The notes under the pieces: generated by a model
Databases searched by the model: none
What the model was told of the DNA's origin: nothing
Seen by the model: the letters and a program-made list of their open reading frames with translations, nothing else
Assembly: GCF_005049285.1 (NCBI RefSeq)
Contig: NZ_SOSC01000001.1
Span: forward strand, 496,001 to 560,000
Direction: 5' to 3'
Length of the DNA stretch: 64,000 nt
Source: Halorientalis salina
GTDB taxonomy: Archaea; Halobacteriota; Halobacteria; Halobacteriales; Haloarculaceae
In this document: positions 54,762-64,000 of the stretch, one piece after another
Numbering within the stretch: the first letter of the stretch is position 1
How the letters are laid out: the number at the start of each line of letters is the position of its first letter
Translations under genes and position numbers: made by a program

Positions 54762-56201
54762 ATGACAGGAGACACCGCACTCGTCTGGTTCAGGAGCGAT
54801 CGCCGGCTACACGACAACCCCGTGCTTTCCCGAGCAGTCGACGCCGCGAGCGCCGTCGTTCCCGTCTACGTCTTCGATCCGAGAGCGTTCGGCACGACCG
54901 AGTTCGGCTTCCCGAAGACCGGTCCTCGACGCGCCCAGTTCTGCCGCGAGAGCGTCCAGGACCTGCGTGACTCGCTGCGGGACCGTGGAGGCGAACTCGT
55001 GGTCAGGGAGGGACGACCAGAGGACGTGCTCCCCGACCTGGCGGCCGCGCACGACGCGGATACCGTCCACTGCCAGACGCTCCCAGCACCCGACGAACAG
55101 GGTGTCGAAGACGCCCTGGCGACCGCGCTGCGGGACGCGGGACGAGCGCTTCGAACGCGGTGGACGCATACGCTCGTCCATCCGGCCGATCTGCCGACGC
55201 CGATACCGAATATCGAGGACACGTTCACGCCGTGGCGCGAGGCGGTCGAAGCGACCATCGAACCGCGCGATCCGATCCCTGCGCCCGACAGCGTCCGGAC
55301 ACCGCCCGTCGAGGCCGGTAGCGTCCCATCGCTCGCGGAGCTCGGGTACGACACCGAGCCGACGACCGACGACCGGGCGGCCTATCGGTTCGCAGGCGGC
55401 GAATCCGCCGGCCTGGCACGCATCGAGGAGTACGTCTGGAAACGCGACCGCCTGCGGGAGTACAAGGAGACCAGAAACGGGTTGCTCGGGCCGGACTACT
55501 CCTCGAAGTTCTCCCCTTGGCTGGCGGGCGGCGGCCTCTCGCCGCGTCGGATCTACGCCGAAGTGACCCGGTACGAACACGAACGCGTCGAGAACGACTC
55601 GACGTACTGGCTCGGGTTCGAGCTCCTGTGGAGGGACTTCTTCCAGTTCCAGTTCGCGAAACACGGGGCCGCGTTCTTCCAACAGGGCGGCATCCGGGAC
55701 CGCGACATCGACTGGCGGACCGACGAGACGGCATTCCGGCGCTGGGCGGACGGTCGCACCGGCGTCCCGTTCGTCGACGCCAATATGCGGGAGCTAAACG
55801 CGACGGGGTACCTGTCGAACCGCGGGCGACAGAACGTCGCGAGCTTTCTCGCGAACGACCTGGGACTCGACTGGCGGCGCGGTGCGTCGTACTTCGAGTC
55901 CCGGCTGATCGATTACGACGCCCCCAACAACTGGGGCAACTGGGCGTACGTCGCTGGCACGGGCAACGACTCCCGTGACCGGAGTTTCGACGTGCTGTGG
56001 CAGGCTCAGCGGTACGACCCGGACGCAGAGTTCGTCACCCACTGGCTACCGGAACTCGACGGGCTCCCCGCGGCGTACGCCCACGAGCCCTGGACGATGG
56101 ACGACACGGCCCGGCAGGACCACGGCATCGAACTCGGTGTCGACTATCCGCGGCCGATGGTCGAACTCGACGGGGAAAAAGAGCGGGACGCTGACTCCTG
56201 A
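54762..56201 (+). CDS. cry: DASH-type cryptochrome / photolyase
   Basis: This 479-residue flavoprotein has LVWFRSDRRLHDNPVL at the N-terminus (photolyase domain), and the FAD-binding half has ELLWRDFFQFQFAKHG, TGYLSNRGRQNVASFL and SRLIDYDAPNNWGNWAYVAG. The CPD/DASH motifs indicate the cryptochrome DASH branch, which repairs or senses UV damage in single-stranded DNA. A methenyl-THF or other antenna would bind the N-terminal domain. A short tail ends in ERDADS. Light-exposed haloarchaea commonly carry it. Confidence 0.92.
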   Translation: MTGDTALVWFRSDRRLHDNPVLSRAVDAASAVVPVYVFDPRAFGTTEFGFPKTGPRRAQFCRESVQDLRDSLRDRGGELVVREGRPEDVLPDLAAAHDADTVHCQTLPAPDEQGVEDALATALRDAGRALRTRWTHTLVHPADLPTPIPNIEDTFTPWREAVEATIEPRDPIPAPDSVRTPPVEAGSVPSLAELGYDTEPTTDDRAAYRFAGGESAGLARIEEYVWKRDRLREYKETRNGLLGPDYSSKFSPWLAGGGLSPRRIYAEVTRYEHERVENDSTYWLGFELLWRDFFQFQFAKHGAAFFQQGGIRDRDIDWRTDETAFRRWADGRTGVPFVDANMRELNATGYLSNRGRQNVASFLANDLGLDWRRGASYFESRLIDYDAPNNWGNWAYVAGTGNDSRDRSFDVLWQAQRYDPDAEFVTHWLPELDGLPAAYAHEPWTMDDTARQDHGIELGVDYPRPMVELDGEKERDADS

Positions 56202-56313
56202 GACGGCCCGCCAGGGGTGGTGCCGCATCGCTGGCGGCAAGCGAGATGTGTGCCGAAACACATAATGTGACGGGTGTGAAAGCATCCGAGACACTCAATC
56301 GCAAGGGGGCTAC

Positions 56314-56967
56314 ATGAGGTATTTCGATTTCACGATCACACCGGAAGAGGGGGCCATTCATCCCGCGGGGAAGATCATCGCCGGGCACCCGGGGGTTTCT
56401 CGCGTATCGCTGATGCACGTCAACGGACTCGGCGACGGGACCGGTGTGCTCCTCTACCGACTCCGCGGTGACCACGAGTCACTGACCGACGAGATCGAGG
56501 AGAGCAACACCGTCCTCGCCTGGGACGTACTGGACGTCAAAGACGAGGTGTTCCATCTCTACCTCCACGTCCCGCCGGGCCAACCCGCCGGCAGTCTCAT
56601 GGCGCTCGCCCAGAAGTACGCGCTCATCATCGACACGCCGCTGAAATACACCGACCAGGGCGGCCTCCGGACCACCGTCGTCGGGACCCACGACATGCTC
56701 CGGCAGGCCCTGGGGGAAACGCCCGACAGCGTTCGCTTCGCGGTCGAACAGGCCGGGCAGTACTCGCCCGACCGGGAGGACATCCTCTCGATCCTCACCG
56801 AGCGCCAGCACGAGGTGTTCGAGACGGCGATCCAGGAGGGGTACTACGAGATTCCACGCGAGGCGACCCACGAGGACATCGCCGACTCGCTTGGCTGTGC
56901 GCCAAGCACCGTCGACGAACACCTCAGAAAAGCCGAATCGCGCGTGTTGTCGGCGCTAATGCGGTAA
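56314..56967 (+). CDS. HTH-10 domain regulator (bacterio-opsin activator type)
   Basis: The protein has 217 residues. The C-terminal HTH-10 block is clear: LTERQHEVFETAIQEGYYE, then ATHEDIADSLGCAPSTVDEHL. The N-terminal 150 residues form an unassigned sensor region of alternating strands and helices. It is similar in layout to haloarchaeal Bat homologues that control light- or redox-regulated genes. It is followed on the opposite strand by the acyl-CoA ligase gene. The cryptochrome gene upstream might share a light response, which is inferred. Confidence 0.85.
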   Translation: MRYFDFTITPEEGAIHPAGKIIAGHPGVSRVSLMHVNGLGDGTGVLLYRLRGDHESLTDEIEESNTVLAWDVLDVKDEVFHLYLHVPPGQPAGSLMALAQKYALIIDTPLKYTDQGGLRTTVVGTHDMLRQALGETPDSVRFAVEQAGQYSPDREDILSILTERQHEVFETAIQEGYYEIPREATHEDIADSLGCAPSTVDEHLRKAESRVLSALMR

Positions 56968-56982
56968 TAGAACCGGACCCGC

Positions 56983-58974
56983 TCAGTCGTCGGCAGTCGC
57001 CGCTTCACTCTGTTCGTCGTAGATCCGCTCGACTTTCTCCGCGAACTCGTCGGTGATGTTGCGACGTTTCTTCTTGAGCGAGGGCGTCAGCATGTCGTTT
57101 TCGGGCGTCCACTCCATGTGAACGAGTTCGAAGCGTTTGATCGTCTCGTGTTTCTCCAGGTTCCGGTTGACCAGTTCGACGTCCTCTTCGACCCACTCGT
57201 GAACCTGGTCGTTCTCACAGACTTCTTCTTTGGTCCCCGGAAGCGAGATATTGCGGTTCTCGGCCCAGCGACGGATCGCGTTGAAGTTCGGGACGATGAG
57301 CGCGCTGACGAACTTCTCGTTGTCGCCCATCACCATGATCTGCTCGATGCGTGAGGACGTGGAGAACTCGCTTTCGATCGGTTCCGGTGCGACGTTCTTC
57401 CCGGTCGAGAGCACGAGCAGGTTCTTCAAGCGGTCGTGGTAGACGAGGTAGCCGTCGTCACGCTGTTCGACGATGTCGCCCGTCTTGAACCAGCCGTCCG
57501 GCGTGAACGCCTCCTCGGTCTTTTCGGGCATCTCCCAGTACCCCTCGGTGACGTTGGGGCCTTTGATGTGGAGTTCACCGACGTCTCCCTTCGCCTCTTC
57601 GAACTGATCTTGCGACACCATCGAGTCGTCGATTTTCGTCTCGACGTCCGGAACCGGCGTCCCGAGCGTCCCAGGTCGCATGTCCTCCGGTGCCGCCGCG
57701 GAGACGACCGGCGACGCCTCGGTCAGGCCGTACCCCTCGTAGATCGGGATGCCCATCCCCTTGAACAGTTCCGAGAGCCGCTTGTCGAGGCTCCCGCCGC
57801 CACTGAGGAGGTACTCCGTGTTCCCCCCGAGCTGTTGTTTGACCTGTTTGTACACCAGTTGGTTCGCGACCCCGTGTTTGAGTTTGAGCGTCAGGCTCGG
57901 GTCGTTTGTCTTCCCGTACTCGCGGGCGATATCGACGGCCCACTCGAAGATGCGCTCTTTGAGGTCGGAGCCGCTCGCCTGGTCGCGCATCTGGTCGAAG
58001 ATGCGCTCGTACACCCGCGGGACGCTCGCGGCCCCGTACGGTTCGATCTTCTTGATGTCCTCGCTGACGGTGTCCGGGCTCTCGGCGTACCCCACTGTCG
58101 CCCCCGAAGCGAACATGTAGAAGTGACCGACCGTCCGCTCGAAGACGTGAGCCAGCGGCAGGAACGATATCGACCGCTTGCCCGCGTCCATCACCGGAAT
58201 GTCGTCTCCCCTGTCCGGTCGTGGACCTGCACGCTTGCGGATCTGGTTGACGTTCGCCCGGAAGTTGTGATGAGTCAACTTCACGCCCTTCGGTTTCCCC
58301 GTCGTCCCCGAGGTGTAGATGAGACTCGCCAGGTCGTGGACGTTCCGGGAGTCGACCATCGAGTAGTAGTCCGCCTCGTCGTAGTGCTGTTGCCCGAGTT
58401 CGTACACCTCGTCCAGCGTGTGGATCTGGTCGACGTCCTCGTACTTCGTGAGGTTGTCAAGTACGACGACGAACTCCAGGCTCAGGTCGTCCTGAACCTT
58501 GATGATACGATCCAGCAGGCTCTCGTTCTCCACCACGACGCCGATGGCTCCGGGATCGTTCAGCAGGTACTTGATCTGTTTCGGCGAGGACTCGGTGTAG
58601 ACGGTCGTGACGACGCCCCCCGCGGCCAGCAGTCCGAAGTCACACAGCGCCCACTCCATGCGCGTGTTCGAGAACATCCCCACTCTGTCGTCGGGATCCA
58701 TCCCCAGTTCCCGGAACCCGATCGCCAACCGCCGGACGATCTCGGACATCTTCTCGTAACTGATCGTCGTGTACTCGCCCGGTTTCGGCTCCGGGAGGAT
58801 CTCCGGCGTGATCGCCCGCGGATAGATACCACCCTTGTACATCTGGGCGTCGAGATCGGCGTTTCGCTCCGCGCTCTCCTCGAACAACTGCGAGATCGTC
58901 GTGTTCCCGATGACTTCGTCCGTGTACTCCTTCTCGGCCTCCCGCCAATGTTGTGCAGTGTCGGGTGGTGACAT
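56983..58974 (-). CDS. AMP-dependent long-chain acyl-CoA ligase
   Basis: This 663-residue enzyme has SLIYTSGTTGKPKGVKLTH (AMP-binding loop, about residue 215), LPLAHVFERTVGHFYMFASG, SGGGSLDKRLSELFKG, YEGYGLTEASPVVS, and GWFKTGDIVEQRDDGYL. These are the A3, A5 and A7-type motifs of fatty-acid CoA ligases of the FadD/ACSL group. It activates long-chain fatty or isoprenoid acids with ATP and CoA. The enoyl-CoA hydratase at 63 kb could act in the same beta-oxidation pathway. It overlaps no neighbour; its promoter faces the tRNA-Glu gene. Confidence 0.93.
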   Translation of the reverse strand: MSPPDTAQHWREAEKEYTDEVIGNTTISQLFEESAERNADLDAQMYKGGIYPRAITPEILPEPKPGEYTTISYEKMSEIVRRLAIGFRELGMDPDDRVGMFSNTRMEWALCDFGLLAAGGVVTTVYTESSPKQIKYLLNDPGAIGVVVENESLLDRIIKVQDDLSLEFVVVLDNLTKYEDVDQIHTLDEVYELGQQHYDEADYYSMVDSRNVHDLASLIYTSGTTGKPKGVKLTHHNFRANVNQIRKRAGPRPDRGDDIPVMDAGKRSISFLPLAHVFERTVGHFYMFASGATVGYAESPDTVSEDIKKIEPYGAASVPRVYERIFDQMRDQASGSDLKERIFEWAVDIAREYGKTNDPSLTLKLKHGVANQLVYKQVKQQLGGNTEYLLSGGGSLDKRLSELFKGMGIPIYEGYGLTEASPVVSAAAPEDMRPGTLGTPVPDVETKIDDSMVSQDQFEEAKGDVGELHIKGPNVTEGYWEMPEKTEEAFTPDGWFKTGDIVEQRDDGYLVYHDRLKNLLVLSTGKNVAPEPIESEFSTSSRIEQIMVMGDNEKFVSALIVPNFNAIRRWAENRNISLPGTKEEVCENDQVHEWVEEDVELVNRNLEKHETIKRFELVHMEWTPENDMLTPSLKKKRRNITDEFAEKVERIYDEQSEAATADD

Positions 58975-59187
58975 GCTATCTGTTTTCGTATCTGTCGTTA
59001 AATATACCAGGGTTGGTACCCGCTCTCGAACACCCGCTCTCGCGGCCGCGATGAACGCTATACCACAGACATAGAGTTTATCGAGCGGTAGTGACCGGAA
59101 CGGTAGCGGACCAGTTCGTCGGGACGATGTTCAGACCCCACAGTCGACGGTAGCAGTCACGACTCACGAGCAGTCACCACAGAAGGA

Positions 59188-59297
<110 letters not shown>

Positions 59298-59715
59298 GCA
59301 CTTCGTTCTCCGAGTGGGTTGTTAATAAACCCTGTTTTTCGTCGCCGGATTGTGTGCCGTTGACAGTGTCGTTCTCCAGATGATTCGATGCCCGATTCGA
59401 GATCGATACGGCCGTAATCAAGCTATTGAGGACACCGACTACAGAGCGGTTCGGGATACGCAACCGGAGAGAGGTCCGCGCCATCGGCTAGATCAGTCCA
59501 GACATCCGCGATATACCCGTTCGTTTCGCTCTCCAAATCCACACTCTCACTGATCTTCGTGACGGTCGTGGTGACGTGGGACTGGTCTGCGGGCCGTATC
59601 AATCACAGTACTAAAAGAGAAAAAGGGCACACACCGGAACCGTCGTCTTCGGAGGCCCGGGTCGTGATCGTAACTCAGCAGCGTTCGACAACAACCCGTA
59701 CAGTGTCAGCGGGAA
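59298..59715. other. 418-bp gap between tRNA-Glu and tfb
   Basis: The right edge of the tRNA-Glu promoter is here. Beyond that I see no gene, long repeat or hairpin. Several short frames are open but none is convincing. Confidence 0.45.
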
Positions 59716-60720
59716 TCACGCAGCGGGTTCCGCCTGCAGGTTGCGCAGTTGGTCTCGCTCGAGAACGTCGAAGAAGTCCTGATACCGGTTCCTGATCGTG
59801 ACTGCACTGATATCCGCCACCTCGCTCACGCTCTGTTGGGTGAGTTCTTCCTCGACCAGCAGACCAGCGGCGTAGATGGCGGCAGCTGCAAGTCCGACCG
59901 GACTCTTGCCGCTGTGGACCATCCGTTCTTTCGATTGCTCGAGCAGTTTCCGGGCCGTTCGCTCGACTTCCGCACTCGCCTCCAGTGCAGAGACGAATCG
60001 TGGCAGATACTGTGCCGGGTCTGCCGGCTGGATTTCCAGGTTCAGTTCCCGAACGATGTACCGGTAGGTCCGTGTAAGTTCCAGTTTCTCCACGCGCGAG
60101 ACGCGCTGGAACTCGTCCAGAGACCGGGGAACGTTTGCCTGTTTCGCTGCCCCGTACAGCGCGGCTGTCGCCACGCCTTCGATGGAGCGCCCGGGCAACA
60201 GGTTTTCGTCCAGTGCGCGCCGGTAGATGACACTCCCGGTTTCACGGACGGTCTCGGGGAGGCCGAGCGCGGAGGCCATCCGATCGATCTCCCCGAGGGC
60301 CTGTTTCAGGTTGCGCCCTCTGGAGTCACGAGTCCGAAAGCGCTCGTCCCAGGTGCGCAACCGCTGCATCTTCTGGCGCTGTGCAGTGTCCAGCGTGTTA
60401 CCGTAGCCGTCTCTGTCTTTCCACCCGATGTTCGTCGAAAGCCCCTGATCGTGCATCATATTCGTGACCGGGGCTCCGACGCGTGATTTCTCCTCGCGGT
60501 CGGCGGTATTGTACGCTCGCCACTCCGGGCCGCGGTCGATCTCCTCGTCGCGTACGACTTCCCCCGTTTCGGTGTTGATCCACTCACCGTGTTGCTCGTC
60601 GTATACGATCTCCTCGTCCGATCGCGTGGACGCTTCGGTTCTCGATTCCGCCGCCTCGTTGCTGGCGACGTCGTCGTCTCGGGTGTTCAGACGCCCGCGG
60701 GTTCGAGTCGATTCAGACAT
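59716..60720 (-). CDS. tfb: Transcription initiation factor TFB with a degenerate zinc ribbon
   Basis: This 334-residue protein has the TFB core: EIDRGPEWRAY and GLSTNIGWKDRDGYGN (B-finger/linker), then two cyclin repeats (GRSIEGVATAALYGAAKQ and GKSPVGLAAAAIYAAGLL) and the C-terminal helix TIRNRYQDFFDVL. The zinc ribbon that normally has CxxC pairs reads EIVYDEQHGEWINTETGEVV with no cysteine. RNA polymerase docking through zinc may therefore be lost or altered. Haloarchaea encode several TFBs, and this would be a specialised one. It is divergent from nothing directly; a second transcription regulator (HTH-10) lies upstream on the same strand. Confidence 0.88.
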   Translation of the reverse strand: MSESTRTRGRLNTRDDDVASNEAAESRTEASTRSDEEIVYDEQHGEWINTETGEVVRDEEIDRGPEWRAYNTADREEKSRVGAPVTNMMHDQGLSTNIGWKDRDGYGNTLDTAQRQKMQRLRTWDERFRTRDSRGRNLKQALGEIDRMASALGLPETVRETGSVIYRRALDENLLPGRSIEGVATAALYGAAKQANVPRSLDEFQRVSRVEKLELTRTYRYIVRELNLEIQPADPAQYLPRFVSALEASAEVERTARKLLEQSKERMVHSGKSPVGLAAAAIYAAGLLVEEELTQQSVSEVADISAVTIRNRYQDFFDVLERDQLRNLQAEPAA

Positions 60721-60839
60721 GTGCTGCGTGATAATAGAGAAGGGAGTCGGGACAATGGGAGTTCGTTTGGTACATCACGAACGGCCACGTCGGCCCGCTC
60801 TCGCGTCCGGCCCCACGTCGTTTACAGACCGCCCCGGTC

Positions 60840-61613
60840 CTACGCTTCCACCGGAACGTCGTCCGCGTCTCGCTGGTCTTCCGGGCGTGCGCTGAGCGAA
60901 TTGGAGACGAACTCCGTGGCGAGCCACGCTTCGGCTCGCGTGATTCGGTACTGGAGGGTCGACGTCGGGACGTTGATCGCGTCCGCGATCGATTGCAGCG
61001 AGTTGCGTCGTGGCGTCTCGTAGTACCCGTACTCGACTGCGGCTTCGAGTGCGGCCTGCTGTTCCGGCGGCAGATCGTCGTCGTCCAACCCGTTGTCGGT
61101 CAAACACTCGGGATCACTCAACCGCTGGACGGTGATACTGAGCCCGTCACAGAGCCCGTTGCGGACCTCGTCGTAGATCGCCCCCACCGTGTCCTCGTCG
61201 TCGACGAGGAGTCGCCACTGGTACTGGTTTCCGCGGCGCTCCGCTTGCATCAGCAAGCCGTCACCGATGTGTTTGGCAGCCACGTGTGGAATCGAGCGAA
61301 CGCCGCCACCCTCTTTCTGACAGGTGTAGACGACACGGTCGTTCGGGGCACTGGCCAGGATTTCGTAGTCCCACTCCACGACTGGCGAGCCGCACATCCC
61401 GGTGGTCTCCCTGCAGAACGTAATGCGGTCGAGCAAGTCGTCGAACTCGTCGAGCACTTCCTTCGGACCGGTGATGTGGTTGAGACGCCACATCGCCTCA
61501 CTCGTCGCGTGGACCGCCGTCGTTTGGCCGTGGAGTTCCGGGTTCTCGATGAAGAGGTCCATCACCTCGTCGACCCCTTTCTCGTATTCGATCGTGAAGA
61601 CGAATTCGCGCAT
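60840..61613 (-). CDS. HTH-10 domain regulator (Bat/DmsR-type)
   Basis: The protein has 257 residues. The C-terminal HTH-10 block LPPEQQAALEAAVEYGYYETP with LQSIADAINVPTSTLQYRI is clear. The N-terminal region has Cys residues (ITFCRETTGMCGSP) that could sense redox state or bind a metal. The start at 61613 is chosen because residues upstream are not conserved. It lies between tfb and the TnpB element. A regulator of nearby genes is likely but targets are unknown. Confidence 0.85.
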   Translation of the reverse strand: MREFVFTIEYEKGVDEVMDLFIENPELHGQTTAVHATSEAMWRLNHITGPKEVLDEFDDLLDRITFCRETTGMCGSPVVEWDYEILASAPNDRVVYTCQKEGGGVRSIPHVAAKHIGDGLLMQAERRGNQYQWRLLVDDEDTVGAIYDEVRNGLCDGLSITVQRLSDPECLTDNGLDDDDLPPEQQAALEAAVEYGYYETPRRNSLQSIADAINVPTSTLQYRITRAEAWLATEFVSNSLSARPEDQRDADDVPVEA

Positions 61614-61863
61614 AGAGGACGGTTGCGAACTGCACCCGTATAGCTTCGGTTGGTATGTACCAACTGCGACTCGAAACGCGCACGGTCCGGTGCGGCAGCG
61701 AAAGAAAAATCGACTGTCGGCGGGGGCGTTACGGAAAATCAAGGAGAAAGCCCCGTGCTTTAGCGCGGGGATGAGTCCGACACTCCACGACACAAACCAA
61801 CGACGATAGCACGGCCTGATATTCCAACAGATACGTAATACAGCCCATCTAATTACCACTGTA

Positions 61864-62913
<1,050 letters not shown>

Positions 62914-63257
62914 CACTTCGGGTGAGGCGAACCGTGCTACCTCGCTGGCTGAACAACCAGTCGTCGTCATCGGGTGGTTCGAGAGAGCAAAGCTCTCTCG
63001 TCATCACGAAAGGCGCTCCGCACCTTTCGAACGACTACGCCCGATTGCTCGTGGAACGTTGTTCCACGCTGTTGACGCCTGCTGTATGCAGGGAGGCAGG
63101 CCCCATTGACAGGGCTGTACGCGCTGTAACGCACGTCCCTGGTCACAACTGGACGGCTACCTCTGACGTTCCACGCGAAAGCGTACTTGAGAACCGAGGA
63201 AACGCGCAACCTGAATATCCCCTTCGGGGAATCCTCGCCCTTTAACGCGGGGAGGAT
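62914..63257 (+). ncRNA. Right-end region, probable omega RNA
   Basis: This 344-base stretch downstream of tnpB is rich in hairpins: GAGAGAGC/GCTCTCTC (about 62981-62999), CGTGGAAC/GTTCCACG (about 63051-63069), TCCCC/GGGGA (63218-63230) and the terminal ATCCTC/GAGGAT stem. TnpB elements make their guide RNA from the 3' part of tnpB and the right end. The guide would begin just outside the element, in the flanking sequence after about 63257. The length is on the long side. Confidence 0.6.
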
Positions 63258-63258
63258 G

Positions 63259-63291
63259 TCAATCGCCCTGGAAGTCCGGCTCGCTTCCGTC
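63259..63291 (-). pseudogene. Duplicate of the enoyl-CoA hydratase C-terminus
   Basis: Read on the minus strand, these 33 bases encode DGSEPDFQGD and a stop, close to the real end of the adjacent gene (DGEPDFEGK and a stop). Seven of ten residues match. A 9-bp hairpin CGTCAGACC-TCC-GGTCTGACG (63288-63308) separates this tail from the gene. It adjoins the TnpB element's right end, so it may be what remains of an older gene end. Too short for a real protein. Confidence 0.5.
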
Positions 63292-63320
63292 AGACCTCCG
63301 GTCTGACGACGTTCGCCCGA

Positions 63321-64000
63321 TTATTTACCTTCGAAATCGGGCTCGCCGTCACCCATGAAGGCGGTCATGCCCTCCATGATGTCGTCGGTGCCGATGAGGT
63401 GGCCGAAGGCCTGGGCCTCGACTTCGAGACCGGCTTCCGTGTCGTCGCGACCCTTGAGCATCGCTTTCTTCGAGAACTCGTTGGCCAGCGGCGGGCCCTG
63501 CCCGAGTTCCGAGGCCAGCTCGAAGGCGCGGTCGTAGAGGTCGTCCTTGTCGACGACCTCGCTGACGAAGCCGTAGTCCTGCATCGTCTCGGCGTCGTAA
63601 TCCTGGTCCGCGGTCAGGATGATCTCCTTGGCGCGGCCCTCGCCGATGATGTTGGAGAGGCGCTGCGTGCCGCCCCAGCCGGGGATCAGGCCGAGGTTGT
63701 GCTCGGGCTGTCCGAAGGAAGACCGCGGCGTCGCGATGCGGATGTCCGTACACATCGAGAGTTCCATGCCGCCGCCGTAACAGTAGCCGTCGATACCGGC
63801 GACAACAGGTGCAGAGCACGCTTCGAGTTTGCCGAAGGTCTCCTGACCCGTCCGTGAGAGGTCGATGGCGTCGATCGGGTCCGCGCTGGTCGCCATCGCC
63901 TGAACGTCCGCACCGGCGGAGAACGCCTTCTCGCCGTCGCCCGTGATGAGGACCGACCGAATCTGGTCCTCTTCCTCGACGATGTCGACTGCGTCCTGCA
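63321..64000 (-). CDS. Enoyl-CoA hydratase family protein (N-terminus missing)
   Basis: The frame runs from beyond the right edge to the TAA at 63321; about 226 residues are visible. Crotonase-fold marks are present: AFSAGADVQAM (first oxyanion hole), VVAGIDGYCYGGGMELSMCTD (second hole and catalytic Glu region, split here), and SSFGQPEHNLGLIPGWGGTQRL. It should hydrate enoyl-CoA in fatty acid or branched-chain degradation. The long-chain acyl-CoA ligase at 57-59 kb would supply a related substrate. The start lies outside the window. Confidence 0.9.
   Translation of the reverse strand, partial: QDAVDIVEEEDQIRSVLITGDGEKAFSAGADVQAMATSADPIDAIDLSRTGQETFGKLEACSAPVVAGIDGYCYGGGMELSMCTDIRIATPRSSFGQPEHNLGLIPGWGGTQRLSNIIGEGRAKEIILTADQDYDAETMQDYGFVSEVVDKDDLYDRAFELASELGQGPPLANEFSKKAMLKGRDDTEAGLEVEAQAFGHLIGTDDIMEGMTAFMGDGEPDFEGK

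Overview
The window reads as part of a haloarchaeal (class Halobacteria) chromosome. The DNA is GC-rich and the proteins are strongly acidic. Many start codons lie 25-30 bases after a TATA-like box with no ribosome-binding site, which fits leaderless mRNAs. The gene families are haloarchaeal: CbtA/CbtB, ChlID-CobN, TFB, HTH-10 'bacterio-opsin activator' regulators, TbsP, amphi-Trp and paired PrkA kinases. A member of the Haloarcula-like families is plausible, but the genus cannot be fixed by eye.

Layout. 1-9.9 kb: cobalamin/cobalt block. It holds the end of a probable beta-propeller gene, then cbtA-cbtB, a ChlI/ChlD-type chelatase subunit divergent from cobN-cbiC-cbiE, and convergent cbiX. 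10-14 kb: redox genes of the kind found near haloarchaeal denitrification loci (Tat multicopper oxidase, small Htur_1727-like protein, DUF2249 protein, cbb3-oxidase-subunit-I-like membrane protein). 14-23 kb: MgtC-type membrane protein, class III aminotransferase, a strongly structured non-coding stretch (16981-17258), PAS histidine kinase, MutY, a protein built from two TFB-core-like halves, and a PD-(D/E)XK-like protein. 23-28 kb: two PadR regulators around a repeat/Abi-alpha protein and a divergent phasin-like coiled-coil protein. 28-33 kb: small proteins, Nudix-FolD, a Tat lipoprotein and GlyA; FolD and GlyA both act in one-carbon/folate metabolism. 33-38.5 kb: CHAT protease, TbsP regulator, YcaO cyclodehydratase-like protein and a 49-aa zinc-ribbon protein. 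38.5-45 kb: DUF63, an IMPase-family phosphatase, a Tat lipoprotein, a tRNA-Leu(CAA) gene beside a decayed partial copy, DUF309, an AstE/AspA-type deacylase and UPF0179. 45-53.5 kb: a four-gene operon prkA1-prkA2-yeaH-spoVR behind a long structured leader. 53.7-59 kb: wHTH membrane protein, YjbQ, cryptochrome DASH, HTH-10 regulator and long-chain acyl-CoA ligase. 59-64 kb: tRNA-Glu(UUC) with a 35-nt intron, a TFB that has lost its zinc-ribbon cysteines, another HTH-10 regulator, an IS200/IS605-type TnpB element and the end of an enoyl-CoA hydratase gene.

How the parts work together. CobN and the ChlID protein should form the ATP-dependent cobalt chelatase, CbtAB should bring in cobalt, and CbiX/CbiC/CbiE act on the corrin ring. 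The PrkA/YeaH/SpoVR set is a conserved stress-response module. The most unusual points are the double-TFB-core protein, the zinc-less TFB, the PadR/Abi-alpha/phasin-like cluster, the TbsP-YcaO-zinc-ribbon set with its CHAT neighbour, the intron-containing tRNA-Glu, the tRNA-Leu tandem relic, and the multi-hairpin intergenic region near 17.1 kb.
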